From: Gentiana macrophylla
Lineage: Eukaryota; Streptophyta; Magnoliopsida; Gentianales; Gentianaceae
Length of the DNA: 64,000 nucleotides
Direction: 5' to 3'
Assembly: GCA_026214975.1 (NCBI GenBank)
Contig: JAOBSW010000556.1
Span: 62,001-126,000 of the forward strand
The position numbers and the translations under genes were made by a program. Numbering within the stretch: the first letter of the stretch is position 1; the number at the start of each line of letters is the position of its first letter. The notes beneath the pieces are model-generated. The model worked only from the letters and a program-made list of their open reading frames with translations, was not told the origin of the DNA and ran no database searches. Shown in pieces: positions 48,628-60,033 of this stretch.

Positions 48628-51600
48628 ATGTTTTGGAATCTTACAGCTCTGTCTGCTTCTTCACCTGTGAGTAATCGTTGTATCTGTGTCTGTTGAGAAT
48701 AATTCTTGTGTGTTGTAGTCTGAGTTTTGAAATTCACAGGCTGTGTCGTTTCATTTTTCTAAATGGAAGAACTTTGCTTGTTATTTCTTGTGAAGTTTAT
48801 TTATCTTTGCACTTGTTAAAGCATTTTACTCTCTTTTTTTGTTTATGTTGTTGTTGCTACTTACTGATGCAATGAAGGTATCACGGCGCAGGTGTTTACT
48901 GCATATCTGAAAATTAGCTGTTACTGTTACAATTAATCGTTATTGAATCGACTTCTAATGTCCTAAAACAAGCAACCTTAGACGGGTGATAATGATGCGT
49001 CCATTAAGTTCCAATTGATGAGGTTCTGTGCTTATTTGTATTTCTTTGGACATATTATTGCGCTGTAGAAAACATTGCACTAACTTAGATAATCCCCCAC
49101 CCCAAAAAAGAAAAGAAAAGAAATTTTGGGTTGTATGCTACAAAGTTACTTTCTTTATGGTTGGTTCTCTATTTCATGTGTATTTGTATGCCCTTACAAG
49201 TTACAATGTAACAGTTTATGCACTCATTCACTAATTTCATTTTTCTTTATTTAGGTTTGTAGTTTTCTTGATTGTTTTGGGTGAGTGTCGTGGGTAGTTT
49301 GGTATCAGCTCAGGTGTGTGTTTTCTTTTCTTATTTGTCATCATTTTTTTACTCCTAAAGTTTGGCCTAATCTCATTGTAGGTAGACTCTCTGTTGGACA
49401 AGGAAAATTTCACGTTGGAGGAGCTTCTGGATGAAGAAGAGATAATCCAAGAATGCAAAGCTCTAAACAGTCGTCTTATAAATTTGTAATGTTTCTTTTG
49501 CTTGCCCAGTAAAGGAAAATGAAGATCATCACTCATAAGAATTAAATATGCACATTCTTTAAAGCATGCCCAGTTTTTGAAAGGATGGTTTTGTTTTTCA
49601 GTTTGAGAGATAGGCCCCAGGTTGAACAGTTGCTGCGTTACATTATTGAAGAGCCTCTTGAAGATGCTGATAATAAAAGAACGTTCAAGTAAGTAGGTTG
49701 TTTTAACCCATGTATAGGGAATAAAGATTTCTTAAATTTTCAAAATTTCTCTTTCTCGACAGCAACCTAATACTTCAAATTTAGGTTCCCATTTATAGCT
49801 TGTGAAATATTTACATGCGAAATTGATGTCATTCTGAAGACTCTGGTAGAGGAGGAGGAGGTATGGCCATTATCCTAATTGCTGAAAAAACAAGCATTGT
49901 CTTAAGTTTGTCATGAATTGTTATCCTACTCAAGTTTTGATACGTTTTCATATGCTACAGCTGATGGATATGCTATTTTCTTTCCTGGAACCAAGCCGCC
50001 CTCACAGCGCATTATTAGCTGGGTATTTCAGCAAGGTAATTTTGTCCTCGGGCCAGGAAATGTATATCTAATGTGCTTGGTCTTTCTCCTTAGTCTCACT
50101 GTAATATGACAGCCTGTGTGCCTTTTTCTGCATTGCAGGTTGTAACATGCTTAATGTTACGGAAAACTGTGCCACTTATGAATTATGTGCAGGTAAAGAA
50201 TGAATTCCACATTGCTTGATGGATACAAGTACCCTGTTGTTGTTGTTTTTTTTTCCTTCAAGCTGTGAAATGGTACTGCATACAAATGAGGATGTGTTTA
50301 TTTTTTGAACAAATGGCGTACATGTCTTTATTTTATCAATATCTTTCTTTTTCTGCAAATTCTCTTCTCGGACTAATGTAGTCCTTGACCAGCACAGAAG
50401 GTTATTATTGATGTTTTTCTTCTTCTTCTTCCAAACAGCTTCACCGATTGTATTCTGCAGCATTTCTTCAGAGAAAGATACCAGCCTTTCTTGTTACTTA
50501 ATTTGCTTGGCTATGAGCCTGTTTCCGTGTGGATTTCCGGAGGAAGCTTGAATTTTCTCAGTTTTCCATCTATTCTAGTTTTTTAATTTATATGTAACTT
50601 CCGATCTGTGGTCTTCTTCAATAAGTAGAGGTGGAAATGTGTCTTTTCTATTGTAAGCTTCAAACTTTATAATACATGAAAAGTTTATTCTTGTATCATC
50701 TTTCTGATTTAAATGTCAGTCCAATGATTTCTGCAGTCTGTTGTTGCTCGTCTGAAGCTTTACTAGAGTATTTTGTCATGGATATTATATTATAATTTCA
50801 TCATCCTTCTCCAAGTTCATCTACTTCAGAAGATAACCTAGAAAGCCTTCTCTTGGCATGAGCTTTAGTTTGCTGGGAGCACTTTGATATGTACGGGGAA
50901 TCGTAATTTGTTAGATTAACGAGTTATATAATTCTACTTTTGGTTTCCTTTTTCATATCCGTTGTAATATCAAGCCTCTTATCCGTAGAAGTTTCTGTTG
51001 TGAAATATTGTTTGATATTTACATGACTAGTGAATTTATGGTACTTAGTGCTTTTTGCAACTTTTGACATTAAAGTTAGTTGGAATTCATCAAGGGATGG
51101 GATGATAGCTTTCATGATGCATCTTGTAGATTTGATTATTCTCTTGCTCTCTTGTTTCTGTATTAGAATTTATCAACTTAGCGTGAATTGTGTCTAAGAG
51201 TAAGTGTATTCCCCTTAATATTTATGCTTTGCGTATGGTTTAGATTTTGAGATCTTATTGTATAGACCAGTCCTCATCTTTTTGTTTTTGTTTTCAGTCT
51301 CATCAAGATGTGTTCCGTCACATGGTTGATTTGATCGGTATTACTTCTATTACGGAGGTTAGGCAAATCCGACATCAGTATTTTATCCAGTATCCATTGT
51401 TGATGAAGTAGTTTCGAATAGTACCTCATCCGGGTATCTTATCTTCTCTTTTTATTCCGTTACAGGTTTTGGTACGGCTTGTTGGTGCTGATTATCATCT
51501 CTACCCCAATTCTATGGACGTGATGCAATGGTTGGCCGACAGCGATTTGTTAGAAATGATCGTGGATAAATTGAATCCCTCTGTAAGTTATTTTTATTGG

Positions 51601-54600
51601 TTCTATAAAGTTGCAGTGTTTTAATGTTGGAATGCCACCTGGCCCATGGATATTGAAGATATATATGGGAGACTGAATAATTTGGCTTAGTAGTTGCTAT
51701 ATTTATGATATTTCGTGTTTATCGTTCTCATCTTTGCAATTGGCTTCTGTAAGGATTTGATGTGCTGAAGGTCTCTGTACATGGAAATAATGAGTCTCTT
51801 TTTGTTTATTCAGAATCCATCCGAAGTTCATGCAAATGCAGCGGAAACTTTATGTGCGATAACAAGAAACTCACCGTCACTTTTGGCTACTAAATTATCT
51901 AGCCCAAGGTCTGTGTTACTGTTCTAATGGTTGTATGGAGAACTTTTTGATATTTCTCGCACCCGTTTTCTTCAATAATGACTTAGTTGACTCTGCAACT
52001 TTCTCTTGGTGCAGTTTTGTTGCTAAGATTTTCAATCATGCACTCGAATACTCCGAGTCAAAATCAGCCCTTATCCATTCATTGTCAGTATGCATCTCAA
52101 TGCTGGATCCAAAAAGATCGATCTCTCCACCTTTAATGTACACCATTCGCAATCAACATATATTTGAGTCACCAGTGCAAGTTAATCCTGACACGGTTGG
52201 TGCTATGCTTCCAAGACTTGGTAAGCTTGTCCAAAATTGAGTATGTTATTTCCTGCAATTTCTTTCTTTATTAGCTGCTAACTGAAATTTTCTCCCACAA
52301 ACCATTACAATCCTTCACAAGCTAGCAAACAAGTCAATTTATGTATTGCTCTCTTGTAGATTTTAGAAGAAGAAGTAATAAAGCTGAAAATGCTTTCTTA
52401 GATTAAAACATAAGATTTACAGGCATATAAATACAAGGATCCTTGGTTCTAGTAACCAGCTGTAACGGTAATAAAGTTCCAGCAGCCTATTAAATGGTAG
52501 TTGAGGCGTACTCCATTAATACAGTGGCTGGAAGACAAACAGACACTTATAGATATATAATAGATATAATTAAAAGAGAATTAGATAAAATCTCTTTAAT
52601 ATATATCTACTTATACTCCCCCTCAAGCTGGCTTGTAAATGTCTAATAGGCCAAGCTTGGTACAATGGAGTTGAAAGGGAAGTCTTGGTAGGCCTTTGGT
52701 GAGCAAGTCTGCTATCTGTAGTTTTGTAGGGACATAAGAGAGGTTGATGCTCCCATCTTCTTGTTTTTCCTTTATGAAGTGCTTGTCGATCTCGATGTGT
52801 TTGGTCCTGTCATGTTGTACAGGATTGTTGGCAATCTCTATGGCGGATTGGCTGTCACTGTAGAGTCTCATAGGTGTAGGAAATGGCATTTGTAGTTCTT
52901 TTAATATCCTTTGTATCCATAGCAACTCACACATGCCTAAGGCTACTGCCCTGAACTCAGCTTCAGCAGTGCTGCGTGCAACCACAGATTGCTTTTTACT
53001 CCTCCAAGACACTAGGTTTCCAAATACATAAATGCACCATCCAGACGTGGATCTCCTATCTGTCACTGAACCAGCCCAATCAGCATCAACATAGCCTTCT
53101 ATAGTCTTGCATTCACTAGCTTTGAACAATAGACCACAGCCTGGACTCCCTTTGAGAAATCTGAGAATTCTGAAAGCAGCATGAAGGTGAATCTCTCTTG
53201 GTGAATGCATGAATTGACTGATTTGGCTTACTGCAAAACAGATATCAGGACGAGTGTGAGATAAGTATATAAGCCTACCAGCAAGTCTTTGGAAGTATTC
53301 TTGATTGACAGGTTCCCCTGCATCATCCTTCCCAAACTTGATGGCAGGATCAACTGGTGTATCAACAGGCTTACACCCTAGCAAGCCATATTCATCAAGA
53401 AGATCCAAGGTGTACTTTCTTTGGGTCAAGAGGATGCCAGCTGTGGATCTAGCAACCTCTATTCCAAGAAAGTACCTCAGTGGTCCCATGTCTTTAATCT
53501 CAAATTCTCCTTTTAGAAATTGTTTTAGAGTGGAGATATCATGCTCAGAGTTGCCTGTGATGACAATGTCATCCACATAAACAATAAGAATGGTGACTCC
53601 CCCTGCCTTAGTATGTTGGTAAAACAGAGTATGATCTCCATGCCCTTGAGTATATCCCCCTTTTTTCATTACCTTAGAGAATCTGTCAAACCAAGCTCGT
53701 GGAGATTGTTTAAGGCCATACAAAGACCTTTGTAATCTACAGACTTGATTAGGTTTGCCCTTAAAACCAGGTGGAGGATGCATAAAGACTTCTTCTTTTA
53801 ATTCACCATTCAAAAATGCGTTTTTTACATCTAACTGATGGAGAGGCCAGTTTTTAGTGGCAGCAATAGAAATAATTATTCTTACAGTGTTTAATCTAGC
53901 AACGGGTGCAAAAGTGTCAGTAAAGTCAATGCCAGAAACTTGAGTGTACCCCTTTGCAACTAGTCTAGCTTTATGTTTGTGCACAGAGCCATCAGGGTTG
54001 TATTTGACTGTAAATACCCACTTACATCCAACAGGCTTCACACCTTTAGGAAGGTCAACTATTTCCCAGGTGTGATTGTCCTGGAGTGCCCTTATTTCAT
54101 CAAGTACAGCAGATTTCCACTGGGGAGACTCAAGGGCTTGTTGAATGTTCTTAGGTATTTGAACAGAGTCAGACTTAGCAAGGTAGGATTTGTAAAGAGT
54201 AGACAGTTTTCCATAGGAAACAAACCTGTTAATGGGATGTTTTGTACATTCCCTAGTTCCTTTTCTTAAAGCAATGGGTAAATCAACAGGAGTATATATG
54301 GGACTAGTATCACCTGTGGTGTTATCAGGAGGTTGATATTCCTCAGTTTCGTCTGGAGCGTCAGGTGGAGATAATTGGTCCTGCAGGTTAGTATTAATCA
54401 CCTGTGTATCCAAGGGAGCTGATGTGGATGTGTTAAGGAGATCAGGGCCCTTTTTCTTCCTTGTGTACACAATGACTTCAGTATTCTTATCACTGGCAGA
54501 TGTAGTTGAGGGTTCCATAGGTACAGGATCAGAATCTATGATAGGTAAAGTGGGGCTATGTGTGAGGAATTCATAGTAGTCTATAGGAGGACCTTCCTTA

Positions 54601-57600
54601 TGGATGTAGAAAGGTTGTTCTTCAAAGAAAGAAACATCATAGGATATGTAAATTCTTTTACCAAGAGGGTCAAAACATTTAAAACCTTTCTGTGTTGATG
54701 AATAGCCAATAAAAATAGTCTTGACAGCCCTAGGTTCGAGTTTACCCCTAGACTGAGAGTGAATGCGGACAAAAGCAGTGCATCCAAATACTTTCAAGGG
54801 AATATTGGATACAAGTTTGGATCCAGGATAGAATGCTTTGAACACATTCAGTGGAGTCTTGTATCCAAGAACCCTAGAAGGCATTCTATTTATGAGAAAT
54901 GCAGCAGTTAAAACAGCCTCTCCCCAATAAAAAATAGGGACATTGTTGGTAAAGAGAAGGGTTCTAGCGACTTCCAAGAGGTGCCTATTCTTCCTTTCTG
55001 CCACTCCATTCTGTTGTGGAGTGTTAGAACAGGAAGTCTGATGGATGACTCCTTTGTTAGTTAAAAAATTGCCTAGGACAGTGTTTAGGTATTCTGTACC
55101 ATTATCAGATCTTAGCATCATTATTTTAGTTTGAAATTGAGTTTCAATCATTCTGTAAAACATCTCCAATATAGAGCTCACATCATATTTGTGTTTCATT
55201 AGGTAGACCCAACACAGTCTAGTGTGGTCGTCAATAAATGTAACAAACCATCTGTTATGAGTTAGATTTGGAGTTTTAGATGGTCCCCATACATCTGTGT
55301 GTATTAAGTGAAATGGGGAAGATTCAGAATAAGATAAAGCCTTGAATGAACTCCTAGTATGTTTAGCTATTTCACAAACTTCACATCTAAAACATTCAGG
55401 TTTTTCATTGATAAAGAGAGTAGGATACAATTTCTGAAGATAAAAGAAACTGGGATGCCCTAATCTCCTATGCAAAAGGTTAATCTTATTCCTTTTTGAA
55501 GGTTCTGTTTGCACAAAATGACCTTGTTCATTGTCTACTTTTCTGCCATGGATAAGATAGAGCCCTTTATACTTCTTAGCACATCCAATCTTCTCCTTGG
55601 ATTCCACTGCCTGAAACTCACAGTAAGAAGAATAAAAATTAACAGTACATTGCATATCCTTACAAAAGGTGCTGACTGATAGAAGGTTACAGGATAAGTT
55701 AGGAACATATAAGACAGATTTGAGACTGATGTTACCCTGAATATTGATAGTACCAGTGCCTTTAACTTTAGAGCAAGACCCATCAGCAATTTTGACATAG
55801 TGGTTGTTATTAGAGGGTTCATATGTAGAGAAAAGAGAGAAGTTACCAGTCATATGGCTAGAGGCTCCGGAATCGATGATCCAAGTGTTGTCAGCCGCAG
55901 CTCCAATGGAAGTGTCTGCCTTCTGAGACTGCATTTGCTTGCCAAACAGCTGATTGAGTACTTCCAACTGTTCTTTTGAGAAGTGGGAGGTCTGGTCAGT
56001 GACATGATATCCCTGTTTCTTGGTGTTCTGCCCCTTTTGTAGATGTGGTGGCTTGCCATGGATGTTCCAGCATGTTTCCCTAGTGTGTCCTTTCTTCTTA
56101 CAATGATCACACCAAAGATTGCCCCTTTGCTCATTCCTTTTGTGTGGTCCTTTTTGATATCCACTAACCATAGCTGATTCACTTCCTTGCACCATAAGGG
56201 CAGAGTGTTCTCCCCCTGGGGTTGGGAGCAAGCCTCCCATAGCCCCTTTTCTACATTCCTCTTTTCTGATTGAGGCAAAGGCTTCTTGAATAGATGGAAG
56301 GGGAACCTGAGCAAGAATTCTTTCTCTGGCAGCGTCATAAATGGTGTTTAAACCACTTAAGAAGTCAAAAACCCTTTCCTGTTCTATGTGCTTCTGGAAA
56401 CTCTCAGCATCAGTGGTGTTTTCCCACTCAATCATGGTGAGCTGGTAGTACTCTTGCCAAAGTCTACTCAGAGTATTGAAGTATTTCGTGACATCAAGAT
56501 TTCCTTGTTTGGTTTCTTTGAGACTTGTTCTTATACCAAATGCCTGGGCAAAATTTCCTTGATCAGAGTAGGTTTTAGTAATCCTGTCCCATATCTCTTT
56601 GGCAGACTTAGCAAAGAGTTGGACTTGTCCTATTTCATCCACCATGGAGTTGATCAACCATGACATGATGGTTGCATTTTCAGTTTCCCAGGTGCGATAT
56701 GCTTCAGATTCCTTATCTTCTGGGACTTTGATATGCCCAGTAAGGTATCCTAACTTGCCGCGTCCAGTGATGTACATTCGAACGGAGGCAGCCCATTGTA
56801 CATAGTTTGCACCATAGAGCTTTTTTGTAGTGATTTGGAGGGTTGGATTGTCAAATCCACCCAAAGGTCGGGACTGATCAGCAGAAGTAGCGGATGTTAT
56901 GCTTGATTCAGTCATGATGAGAAAACAGGAGGAGGAAGAAAGAGAAAAGAAGATGAAGCGGAAGATGAAGCGTTTGTCTGAAATTTTTCAGAGCTCCGAT
57001 ACCATGTAGATTTTAGAAGAAGAAGTAATAAAGCTGAAAATGCTTTCTTAGATTAAAACATAAGATTTACAGGCATATAAATACAAGGATCCTTGGTTCT
57101 AGTAACCAGCTGTAACGGTAATAAAGTTCCAGCAGCCTATTAAATGGTAGTTGAGGCGTACTCCATTAATACAGTGGCTGGAAGACAAACAGACACTTAT
57201 AGATATATAATAGATATAATTAAAAGAGAATTAGATAAAATCTCTTTAATATATATCTACTTATATCTCTATACGTTCCTGTATAGTCTGTGATAGGAAA
57301 AGTCCTGTTTTCAACATTTGGTGACTGTACACAATGCACAGAAGAGTTTTTCTTTAATATTATAGTGTTGCATAACGTTGTTAGAGGGATCTTGATCATT
57401 TGCTAATAATGCAAGTTATCGATACTTTGCTTTTGTTTTACTGAGGAGAAGCTTAACATTACCTTTTATATTATGATGCAGCTGATCTGCTGGTGCTTTT
57501 GAGTCTCTCCAATGATGATAAGGTTTTGCCTACTACGTACGGGGAATTGAAGCCTCCTCTTGGGAAACATCGTTTAAAGGTTGGTCGTCTTTCAGTGTAA

Positions 57601-60033
57601 TGTATTCTACATAAAGATAGGCCCTGTACACGCTTCTGCTCAAAATGGAATGTATGCATGTTCTTGGAAGCATGATTGTGTGTGTGGAGAGACTGGTGCA
57701 TGCTTATGAAAAAGATTCTATCAGATTATTTCAAGATTTTCTTTTTGGGTGCATTTATGTTGCTGTTGTTGTTGTTGTAGCTTTATCATCGTCTTCTAAA
57801 GTTGGCTCTACCCAATGCATTTCTTTGGTGCATTTACATTGCTGTTCTTGTAATGTGTTTTAAAGTTGGTTTTGTTTCCTAAGCGTAGATTGTGGAATTT
57901 ATTGCTGTTCTACTGAAAAGCGGAAACGAGGTAGCAGAGGAGGAATTAGTGAGCTCTGGAACAATCAAAAGAATCCTCGATCTCTTCTTTGAGTAAGTTG
58001 CTTCCTAATGCTAGTTTACTTTGCCATTTTTAGAAGTGCATTATCTGGTTTCCTTATTTTTTGCCTTTTGTTGCAGGTTTCCATTCAACAATGCATTGCA
58101 TCATCATGTGGAGAGCATAATAAATTCATGCTTGGATAGTAAAAAAGTTACCATTCTTGAACACCTTCTCCGTGATTGTAAACTGGCTGAGAAAATTCTT
58201 CAAGCAGATGGAGTTCCTACTATATCTGGTGATTATAGTCTCGTAAGTTCTCTCGTATTTGAAGTCCACATATTTTTTTGGCCCATGTTCTCAGTTCATT
58301 TATGTCATGGTACTTTTCTATTGAAATTTCTGATTGTACGTTCTCGGGTGCAGCCGACTATTCCTTCTAGTGGAAGGCAGCCACCTCGGGCAGGATATAT
58401 TGGCCATATAACACGAATATCTAATAAAATTGTTCAGTTGAGTGATACAGACAGCTATATTCAAGCACATTTTCAGGTTGAAGCTTCTTTTCCTCATAGT
58501 TATTTATTATTGTTCAAACTGTATCTTTCTTGCTGATTTTGATTATGGTCACATACCTGACATTTTTTCACCTTATTTGTTGGGCTTGTTGCAGGAAAAT
58601 CCTGAATGGAACAATTGGCGGTCCACTGTCCTCCAAGAACGGAATACGCTTGAAAATGTTTATCGTTGGGCTTGTGGGTATGTGTGTGTGATTCCTTCAG
58701 CAGCTCCTTTTTGATCAAATTCTATGCAAAGATTGCTTTAGTTGACATAAATTCATGTGTTTACACTTCAAGAAGAAACTTTTCTAGTTTAGGTCGAAAA
58801 TAACCTTTTTGTATGTTCAATTAAAGAAAATTATTTTCCTGAGAAGTATGCTCTTAAAATTTCACAGCCGTCCAACTGCATTTCAAGACAGAACAAGGGA
58901 TAGCGATGAAGAGGATGCTCATGACCGTGACTATGACGTGGCTGCATTAGCTAATAATCTGAATCAAGCTTTCAGATATACGATTTATGATAATGATGAC
59001 AATGGCGAGGTAATAGACGAGCTAGTATGTATGTATATAATCTATTCAATTTGTTTTTGTTTTTTTTTTTTCCTTTTCTGTTTCTTACAATCAAATCATT
59101 ATTGCCTAAAGAATAACAAAATATGCAAAATAGTGATGAGAAGAGAGAAACTGTGTTCTCTAATCGTTAATATTTTGCATTGCAGGGCAACGGTGCTTTA
59201 GATCGAGATGATGAGGTATTATTGTCTCGTGTTTCATCTTTTTTTTCTTTTTGGGTCATGGAAAAATGGGTCTTAAAATTAATTTTTTTTTTTTAAATAA
59301 GTAATATTTTCGATGACTGTGCACAGGATGTCTACTTTGATGATGAGTCAGCTGAAGTTGTTATATCATCATTGAGATTGGGAGACGACCAGGGGAGGTG
59401 AGTTATATATTATACTATAATTTTACGAGTTATAGTATCGGTATCATCACCTCTGCTGAGAGATTAACACGCCATGATGTCGTTTTTGTAATTTACAGCA
59501 ACTTGTTTACGAATTCCAACTGGTTCGCTTTCCAAGACGATACAGCTGGCGACGGACCCGTCAACAACTCAGACCTTCGTTTAATGGAGGATATCAACTT
59601 GAATGGTAGTAACAGCAGCAGCAGTGATGATGAGTTGGCGGTTTCCGCCGGTGATGGTGATGGTGATGATGATAAGGAGGAGGAGCCGGGTTTAAATAAC
59701 ACAAGTTGTGACAACGGCACATTGGACCCGAATGACTCGACGCCAGGTGGATCGAATCCCGTACCGTCTTTATTCGAAGAGGATGTAGAATTTGTAGGTG
59801 TAGAAATGGAAGGTACAGAGAAGGCAATGGACCAAGCACTTAAGGAAGGGATAGTTGGGGAGGCAGGGCCATTGAAGAAGAACTTAGTCCCGAAAAACCC
59901 GGAAAATGAAACGGACGACGATGATGATGATGATGGATCATCTGGAGGAGGAGGAGGAGGAGGAGGAGGGGTGAAGGAATTTAACGATGCGAATTACTGG
60001 AGAGTTGATCAAGAAGTTGCAGTATCCGAGTAA
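48628..60033 (+). CDS. SIT4 phosphatase-associated (SAPS-domain) protein, 19 coding exons
   Basis: Coding exons: 48628-48666, 49382-49485, 49602-49688, 49785-49860, 49961-50035, 50139-50192, 51298-51357, 51466-51582, 51814-51908, 52015-52220, 57482-57579, 57889-57992, 58077-58242, 58354-58476, 58595-58677, 58868-59009, 59186-59215, 59327-59397, 59499-60033. All introns are GT-AG and the phases join without a break, giving 2,265 bases and 754 aa. Family hallmarks include MFWNLTALSASSP, DKENFTLEELLDEEEIIQEC, LRDRPQVEQLLRYI, FIACEIFTCEIDVI, PHSALLAGYFSKV and HANAAETLCAITRNSPS. The acidic tail has Asp8 and Gly9-plus runs. SAPS proteins are regulatory subunits of Sit4/PP6-type phosphatases; in Arabidopsis, SAPS-like (SAL) proteins act with FyPP1/3 on PIN auxin transporters. 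That role is inferred here. Intron 10 (52221-57481) holds a copia element; the coding frame is unaffected. Confidence 0.95.
52355..52615 (-). repeat. 3' LTR of the intronic copia (261 bp)
   Basis: Reads the same as 57005-57265 base for base. Confidence 0.95.
52623..56915 (-). CDS. Copia Gag-Pol polyprotein, intact (1,430 aa)
   Basis: A single ORF encodes the full set of copia enzymes. Gag fills about residues 1-260 and ends in a CCHC zinc knuckle (C269, C272, H277, C282; CDHCKKKGHTRETC). Retropepsin follows with DSG at 348-350. The pre-integrase HHCC finger (H482, H487, C508/C511 region) leads into an integrase core with D541, D604 and E640 (HTDVWG, LRSDNGTEY, TPQQNGVAERKN). RT spans about 940-1200 and keeps YVDD at 1113-1116. 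RNase H lies at about 1265-1430 (YVDADWAGS; SDSQSAIEIANNP). The length is normal for single-ORF plant copia elements and no catalytic residue I can check is lost. The stop codon sits inside the polypurine tract region, so coding extends to the LTR edge. Expression is presumably driven by the LTR. Confidence 0.95.
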   Translation of the reverse strand: MTESSITSATSADQSRPLGGFDNPTLQITTKKLYGANYVQWAASVRMYITGRGKLGYLTGHIKVPEDKESEAYRTWETENATIMSWLINSMVDEIGQVQLFAKSAKEIWDRITKTYSDQGNFAQAFGIRTSLKETKQGNLDVTKYFNTLSRLWQEYYQLTMIEWENTTDAESFQKHIEQERVFDFLSGLNTIYDAARERILAQVPLPSIQEAFASIRKEECRKGAMGGLLPTPGGEHSALMVQGSESAMVSGYQKGPHKRNEQRGNLWCDHCKKKGHTRETCWNIHGKPPHLQKGQNTKKQGYHVTDQTSHFSKEQLEVLNQLFGKQMQSQKADTSIGAAADNTWIIDSGASSHMTGNFSLFSTYEPSNNNHYVKIADGSCSKVKGTGTINIQGNISLKSVLYVPNLSCNLLSVSTFCKDMQCTVNFYSSYCEFQAVESKEKIGCAKKYKGLYLIHGRKVDNEQGHFVQTEPSKRNKINLLHRRLGHPSFFYLQKLYPTLFINEKPECFRCEVCEIAKHTRSSFKALSYSESSPFHLIHTDVWGPSKTPNLTHNRWFVTFIDDHTRLCWVYLMKHKYDVSSILEMFYRMIETQFQTKIMMLRSDNGTEYLNTVLGNFLTNKGVIHQTSCSNTPQQNGVAERKNRHLLEVARTLLFTNNVPIFYWGEAVLTAAFLINRMPSRVLGYKTPLNVFKAFYPGSKLVSNIPLKVFGCTAFVRIHSQSRGKLEPRAVKTIFIGYSSTQKGFKCFDPLGKRIYISYDVSFFEEQPFYIHKEGPPIDYYEFLTHSPTLPIIDSDPVPMEPSTTSASDKNTEVIVYTRKKKGPDLLNTSTSAPLDTQVINTNLQDQLSPPDAPDETEEYQPPDNTTGDTSPIYTPVDLPIALRKGTRECTKHPINRFVSYGKLSTLYKSYLAKSDSVQIPKNIQQALESPQWKSAVLDEIRALQDNHTWEIVDLPKGVKPVGCKWVFTVKYNPDGSVHKHKARLVAKGYTQVSGIDFTDTFAPVARLNTVRIIISIAATKNWPLHQLDVKNAFLNGELKEEVFMHPPPGFKGKPNQVCRLQRSLYGLKQSPRAWFDRFSKVMKKGGYTQGHGDHTLFYQHTKAGGVTILIVYVDDIVITGNSEHDISTLKQFLKGEFEIKDMGPLRYFLGIEVARSTAGILLTQRKYTLDLLDEYGLLGCKPVDTPVDPAIKFGKDDAGEPVNQEYFQRLAGRLIYLSHTRPDICFAVSQISQFMHSPREIHLHAAFRILRFLKGSPGCGLLFKASECKTIEGYVDADWAGSVTDRRSTSGWCIYVFGNLVSWRSKKQSVVARSTAEAEFRAVALGMCELLWIQRILKELQMPFPTPMRLYSDSQSAIEIANNPVQHDRTKHIEIDKHFIKEKQEDGSINLSYVPTKLQIADLLTKGLPRLPFQLHCTKLGLLDIYKPA
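57005..57265 (-). repeat. 5' LTR of the intronic copia (261 bp)
   Basis: Reads the same as 52355-52615. A minus-strand TATA-like tatttatat is present at 57075-57084. Confidence 0.95.
57075..57084 (-). promoter_or_regulatory. Candidate TATA box of the intronic copia LTR
   Basis: The complement of atataaatac gives a TATA-like box about 70 bases before the LTR end, a plausible start region for the element's transcript. Motif only. Confidence 0.35.

Larger units (their letters stand above)
52355..57265 (-). mobile_element. Intact Ty1/copia element in SAPS intron 10
   Basis: Identical 261-bp LTRs (52355-52615 and 57005-57265) flank a 4.39 kb interior with one uninterrupted gag-pol ORF. The target duplication tctct lies at 52350-52354 and 57266-57270. 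On the minus strand the LTR starts TATAAGTAG and ends ATCTACA, so the tips are TA...CA. The primer-binding site TGGTATCGGAGCTC (56991-57004) and polypurine tract (complement of ctccccctcaag, 52616-52627) are in place. It is antisense to the host gene. Everything seen fits a recent, potentially autonomous insertion; activity itself cannot be judged from sequence. Confidence 0.95.
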
